Positions 6,834 to 9,989 of a stretch of 9,989 nt of DNA are shown piece by piece (position 1 is the first letter of the stretch; every line of letters starts with the position of its first letter). The DNA is taken from assembly GCA_044349205.1 (NCBI GenBank), contig JBIKRJ010000080.1, forward strand, positions 1 to 9,989. The letters are read 5' to 3'. The notes under the pieces are model-generated. The model saw only the letters and a list, made by a program, of their open reading frames with translations. It searched no databases and was not told the origin of the DNA. The translations under genes and the position numbers were made by a program. The DNA comes from UBA9547 sp044349205 (GTDB taxonomy: Bacteria > Bacteroidota > Bacteroidia > Cytophagales > UBA9547).

Positions 6834-9230
6834 TCAGTCAACTGCCAAAATATTGAATTCCACCCTGCGGTTTTGGCTGCGACCTTGCGGCGTGTTGTTT
6901 TTGGCCACGGGCTTATTGGCGCCGAATCCATCAAATTTTACTCTTTCTTCACTTATGCCTTTGTTTTTCAGGTATTGTTGCACCGCACGGGCTCGCCATT
7001 TCGATAGTTTTAAGTTGGCGTCGGGTTTGCCTACATTGTCGGTATGGCCTTCAATTTGAATTTTCACCGCATTGTTATCTGTAAGGAAATTGGCGATTTT
7101 ATTCAACTCTTCAAACGAATTGGGCTTTAAGGTAGATTTTCCCGTTTCGAAAAATATGTTGTTCATTTTTACTTTCTGCCCCACTTCCAACGGCGTGAGG
7201 TACAGGTCTTTGATTATTTTGGTGCTTGTTTTTACTTTGGTCAAATCGATGTTTTCGTACTGAGGCAAATATTTAGCAAGCGAAGCATTCAAAGTGTATT
7301 GCGAACCTAAAGCAGCTTCCAATTGGTATTCGCCAGTGTTGGGGTCGAAATTGGCCATTGAATACTCTTCACCATTCAATTGTATGGTTGCTTTGTTTCC
7401 CACTAGTGGCTGGTTTGTTTTACGGTTTAGCACTTTGCCGCCAATTACAGTGCTTGTGCTTACAAATGAGCCGTAGAGATTAATAGTCGTGTCGATAGAT
7501 TTGGAGGTAGAGCCAATTTCCAACCGCACTATCCCTTCTGATAAGTATCTATTTGCCACAAAAGATATTTGGTATTCTTTTTTCATTGGAAGCACCACTT
7601 TGTAGCTCGATTCGGCAGTATCGATAATGGCCGAATCGGAAACTATGCTATTGACAAGTAGTTTGGGCATGGCCTTGCCAGGTATCGGATTTTTAGTGCC
7701 TTGAACATAAAAACGCCCTTTAACAGCAAGGGTAGGGGTGGCTTTTACATAAAGATCCTGCACCAATTCTTTGTATTCCTCTACCTTGCTAAGGTCTATT
7801 TTTACGGGTATTGTATTGTATTTGAGAGCATTGGCCGAAATGGTGTAGGATTTTCCAAAAGGCAGTTTGATTTCGAAAGTACCGTTAGGGTAGTGTATCT
7901 TCAGCGAGTCTAAAGTTTTGCCATTGACGGAAATACTGGCATTGGCTGTTTTTGAGATGATTTCTCCTGAATTTTCTACCAATATTCTTCCCGTCAATCG
8001 AACATATGGCAACGATTCGCCAAACAAGTCTTTTTTTATCGACAAATATTCACGCAATCCCTCGGCATTTATTTCTTCTTTGGAACTCGTAAAATTTTTG
8101 GCAATGGCTTGTAGGGTGTATTTTTTGCCAAGTGCCAAACGCAGTTTGAAGGTAGAAGTATCGGTATTGATGACAACATTTGGAGTGTCCAAGGCGTTGC
8201 CATCTACCAAGATGGTGAAGTTTTTTCCCTTGCCCAATGGAGTGTTTTTAGTTTTGTTTATGAGAGTGCCGGCTACATCTACAAATGGATTTTCTTCAAA
8301 CAATTTGACCATGTATATGTCGGCTTGGCCAAAAAGATGTTTGCTTGAAGAAAACACGGCCCAACTTCCTTTTTTGTTGGTGCGGAAATAAGAATCCCAT
8401 TCGCCAGAATTGATGGTGTCGGTGATTAAAACTGGGGTAGACCACATTCGCCAGCTATCGTCCAGTCGGGTACTTTTGTAAATATTGAAATTGTAAGATT
8501 TTTCTCGTTTTGTTTTTCCCTGAAAGTTGCTGCTAAAGTACAATGACTCCCTGTCGTACGATACAAATGGGGCTTCTTCGCTGGCATCGGGCATATTTAT
8601 GACTTTCGAAAGGGGTTTGGGCTTGCCCCATTTCCCTTTTTTGGGCAGGCTCACATACAAATTGTTGTTTTTGCCATTGTGATGATTTTGATAGCTAAAC
8701 ATCAGCACACTACCATCGCCGCTCATCCACACATTGTTTGCCTCACCCTCGTTTTTTCTCGAATACCCTTTGATTTTCAATTCTTTTGGATTTCCCCACA
8801 AGTCGTTATCGCTTCGGGTTACCACAGAAATGCCTCTTCTGCGCCACCTGGGATTTTTCCCCTTGGTGTACACGCCATCTATCAAATAGGTCATTTGGTT
8901 GATAGGACACAAAATGGCATTGTGTCTTGCTTTGTTGAAAGGCACATCCAATCTTATGGCTTTGCTCCAACTGCCATCGGGTTGCAAATAGCTACACCAA
9001 ATATCTTGGCTGTCGTGTGGGCCGTATGAATTGTTGGGGTGGTTTAATCTGTTGAAAAACAATATTTTACCATCTAATGACAAGACGGGGTTTACTTCAG
9101 CATATTCGGTATTTACGCCAGGTCCCAAGTTTTGTGGCATAAAATTATTTTGCGCTATGGCATTGCCCAATAGCAAAAAGAGCAAGGCCGGTAATAGGGC
9201 TAAATTCTTGATGAAAGAAGTCTTTTTCAT
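6834..9230 (-). CDS. PD40 propeller / OmpA-family periplasmic protein
   Basis: A 798-residue exported protein. ATG at 9228-9230 is chosen because it begins a textbook signal peptide (MKKTSFIKNL, a hydrophobic core, then AIA before Q27); there is no lipobox Cys. Five PD40/WD40-like motifs follow at about 58-residue spacing (starting near 44, 101, 162, 217 and 277), indicating a beta-propeller of five or six blades. Four beta-sandwich modules of 91-92 residues come next (317-680). The C-terminal OmpA domain (about 686-796) carries NNIFFETGKSTL, EGHTDNVG with D731, NLKLSKWRA with R746 (the pair expected to grip diaminopimelate in peptidoglycan) and GRSQNRRVEF. PorE, a type IX secretion component of Porphyromonas, has a related layout (TPR, propeller, one carboxypeptidase-regulatory-like domain, OmpA), but no TPR is seen here and the middle modules are multiplied. 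Its gene starts 13 bases after the outer-membrane barrel gene, so the two products probably work together. The domains are secure; a link to type IX secretion or gliding is inference. Confidence 0.9.
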   Translation of the reverse strand: MKKTSFIKNLALLPALLFLLLGNAIAQNNFMPQNLGPGVNTEYAEVNPVLSLDGKILFFNRLNHPNNSYGPHDSQDIWCSYLQPDGSWSKAIRLDVPFNKARHNAILCPINQMTYLIDGVYTKGKNPRWRRRGISVVTRSDNDLWGNPKELKIKGYSRKNEGEANNVWMSGDGSVLMFSYQNHHNGKNNNLYVSLPKKGKWGKPKPLSKVINMPDASEEAPFVSYDRESLYFSSNFQGKTKREKSYNFNIYKSTRLDDSWRMWSTPVLITDTINSGEWDSYFRTNKKGSWAVFSSSKHLFGQADIYMVKLFEENPFVDVAGTLINKTKNTPLGKGKNFTILVDGNALDTPNVVINTDTSTFKLRLALGKKYTLQAIAKNFTSSKEEINAEGLREYLSIKKDLFGESLPYVRLTGRILVENSGEIISKTANASISVNGKTLDSLKIHYPNGTFEIKLPFGKSYTISANALKYNTIPVKIDLSKVEEYKELVQDLYVKATPTLAVKGRFYVQGTKNPIPGKAMPKLLVNSIVSDSAIIDTAESSYKVVLPMKKEYQISFVANRYLSEGIVRLEIGSTSKSIDTTINLYGSFVSTSTVIGGKVLNRKTNQPLVGNKATIQLNGEEYSMANFDPNTGEYQLEAALGSQYTLNASLAKYLPQYENIDLTKVKTSTKIIKDLYLTPLEVGQKVKMNNIFFETGKSTLKPNSFEELNKIANFLTDNNAVKIQIEGHTDNVGKPDANLKLSKWRARAVQQYLKNKGISEERVKFDGFGANKPVAKNNTPQGRSQNRRVEFNILAVD
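7191..8282 (-). repeat. four tandem beta-sandwich modules in the OmpA-family protein
   Basis: Residues 317-680 of the OmpA-family protein split into four diverged copies of one module, roughly 317-407, 408-499, 500-593 and 594-680. Each has a G-containing first strand (VDVAGTL, VRLTGRI, LAVKGRF, VIGGKVL). Each has a shared hairpin: FKLRLALGKKYTL at 361, FEIKLPFGKSYTI at 452, YKVVLPMKKEYQI at 543, YQLEAALGSQYTL at 635. Each also has a closing strand: KDLF at 400, QDLY at 491, INLY at 583, KDLY at 674. The spacings are 91, 91 and 92 residues for the hairpin and 91, 92 and 91 for the closing strand. The pattern resembles carboxypeptidase-regulatory-like or transthyretin-like beta-sandwiches. The repeat is visible in protein only; the DNA copies have diverged. 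Confidence 0.75.
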
Positions 9231-9243
9231 GTACAAAGCAGCG

Positions 9244-9989
9244 CTATTTTGATTCTTTGAAACGGTAGGTTTGTTTGGTTGGTATGCGGGTAGTGCCAAA
9301 TACAAGGTTCATTCCAAACCTTATGTTGTACATTTTGACAGGTGCCAATACTTTTTTGTTTATTTCAAAGCCATTGAAGATGGAGCGCATGGCTACCCCT
9401 ACTATATTGTCGCCCGCCACATAAAACTGGCAAATACCCAATTTGGCATATACACCCAATCCAATGTTGTTGATGCTTCGGTAAGCGTAATTTACCGAAA
9501 GGCTAGCACCCATTACTTTTCCAAATTGGTGGTAAACAGCTAGAGAGTTGGCAAATCTTGGCGCTTTATACTTTTCAAAAAACAAGTTGTTGGTAAAGTA
9601 GGTGTTGCGCCGCAAATTGTAGCGGGCTTGCACATTGAAACGAGGGGTGAGCCAAGTTGTGTAGCTACCCACTTGCGTGGTGTATTTAAAATCGGATTTT
9701 ATACCATCTGTCACTTCTTTGTCGCTGGTATTCTTGCCAGATAGAAATTCGTTTGCAATGTCGAAACCCTCAAAACTTCCACCTCCATTAAGACGGTGCC
9801 TGTAAGCGCCATCTTTCCACGTGATGCTTCCCACATTGGTTATGGCACCTCCCACTTCCCAAGTGCTGTTTATTTTGTAGTGGGCTCCTAGGTCTAACCC
9901 CCAACCTTTATTGGGATTTCTAAATGTTTGGTATTTCAATATGTTCGATTGGTCATCGAGAATACTAGTGGTCGAATCGTTGGGGATAA
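9244..9989 (-). CDS. Outer-membrane beta-barrel protein (DUF5723/PorP-SprF-like), 5' truncated
   Basis: The C-terminal 248 or so residues of a protein whose reading frame stays open to the right edge, so its start and signal peptide lie outside. The TTG codon at 9937-9939 is internal. The sequence is a run of alternating polar and hydrophobic strands with many Gly, Tyr, Phe and Asn, typical of an outer-membrane barrel: GWGLDLGAHYKINSTWEVGG, ITNVGSITWKDG, NVQARYNLRR, GASLSVNYAYRSINNIGLGV, YVAGDNIVGVA, and near the end YNIRFGMNLVFG. The LDLGAHYK...VGGAITNVGSITW pattern is how I recall Bacteroidota DUF5723 proteins, relatives of PorP/SprF; that link rests on memory of the family, not on a search. 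About 14 charged residues (RIPTKQTYRFKESK) follow the last apparent strand, so it lacks the simple aromatic C-terminus of many barrels. It ends in TAG, 13 bases before the OmpA-family gene, which suggests a co-translated pair. Confidence 0.75.
   Translation of the reverse strand, partial: IPNDSTTSILDDQSNILKYQTFRNPNKGWGLDLGAHYKINSTWEVGGAITNVGSITWKDGAYRHRLNGGGSFEGFDIANEFLSGKNTSDKEVTDGIKSDFKYTTQVGSYTTWLTPRFNVQARYNLRRNTYFTNNLFFEKYKAPRFANSLAVYHQFGKVMGASLSVNYAYRSINNIGLGVYAKLGICQFYVAGDNIVGVAMRSIFNGFEINKKVLAPVKMYNIRFGMNLVFGTTRIPTKQTYRFKESK

Noticed and set aside
7918..8391. A 157-codon plus-strand open frame opposite the OmpA-family gene
   Set aside because: It is a shadow of the beta-sandwich modules on the minus strand, with no domain, signal or plausible start context.
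9231..9305. A 25-codon upstream extension of the OmpA-family gene starting at TTG (9303-9305)
   Set aside because: It would overlap the barrel gene by about 60 bases and bury the signal peptide; ATG at 9228-9230 begins that signal peptide exactly.
9937..9939. TTG as the start of the barrel gene
   Set aside because: The frame continues without a stop to the window edge, and the barrel family is much longer, so this codon is internal.

Overview
The window looks like chromosomal DNA of a member of the Bacteroidota, most likely of the Cytophagales/Chitinophagales/Saprospirales kind. The reasons are: a DUF5723/PorP-SprF-like outer-membrane barrel gene next to an OmpA-family gene with a PD40 propeller; a LysA with the Bacteroidota-style GLNHLIRPMMYGSYHDI stretch; gene starts without Shine-Dalgarno sequences; and a Bacteroidota-type -7 promoter element (TAnnTTTG). 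Gene packing is tight. Except for the 132-base stretch in front of dnaE, gaps are at most 87 bases. I see no rRNA, tRNA, CRISPR array, insertion sequence, integrase or phage gene, and no frameshifted gene.

Layout: (1) 1-498, plus strand: the 3' part of a TSUP (TauE/SafE-like) membrane transporter gene, cut by the left edge. (2) 528-4154, minus: complete dnaE, the replicative DNA polymerase III alpha subunit, convergent with the transporter gene across only 29 bases. (3) 4155-4286: a compact regulatory gap with a strong rho-independent terminator for lysA, a perfect consensus DnaA box and a perfect -7 element for dnaE. (4) 4287-5519, minus: lysA, diaminopimelate decarboxylase. (5) 5607-6797, minus: a GT4-type glycosyltransferase. 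(6) 6834-9230, minus: a secreted periplasmic protein with a PD40 beta-propeller, four regular beta-sandwich modules and an OmpA peptidoglycan-binding domain. (7) 9244-9989, minus: the C-terminal part of an outer-membrane beta-barrel protein (DUF5723/PorP-SprF-like), cut by the right edge.

Genes 7, 6, 5 and 4 all point leftward with gaps of 13, 36 and 87 bases and no visible internal terminator. They could form one transcript ending at the terminator at 4223-4260. The barrel and OmpA genes make biological sense as a pair: a barrel in the outer membrane and a scaffold that ties it to peptidoglycan. lysA makes meso-diaminopimelate-derived lysine, and the glycosyltransferase probably acts in surface glycan assembly, so the shared theme is loosely the cell envelope. 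dnaE appears to be expressed separately from its own promoter, possibly under DnaA control.

Most of the window is ordinary housekeeping and envelope genes. The points most worth a second look are the DnaA box placed over the dnaE promoter, the TTG starts of dnaE and the glycosyltransferase, the complete PHP metal-ligand set in DnaE, and the 91-92 residue periodicity of the OmpA-family protein.
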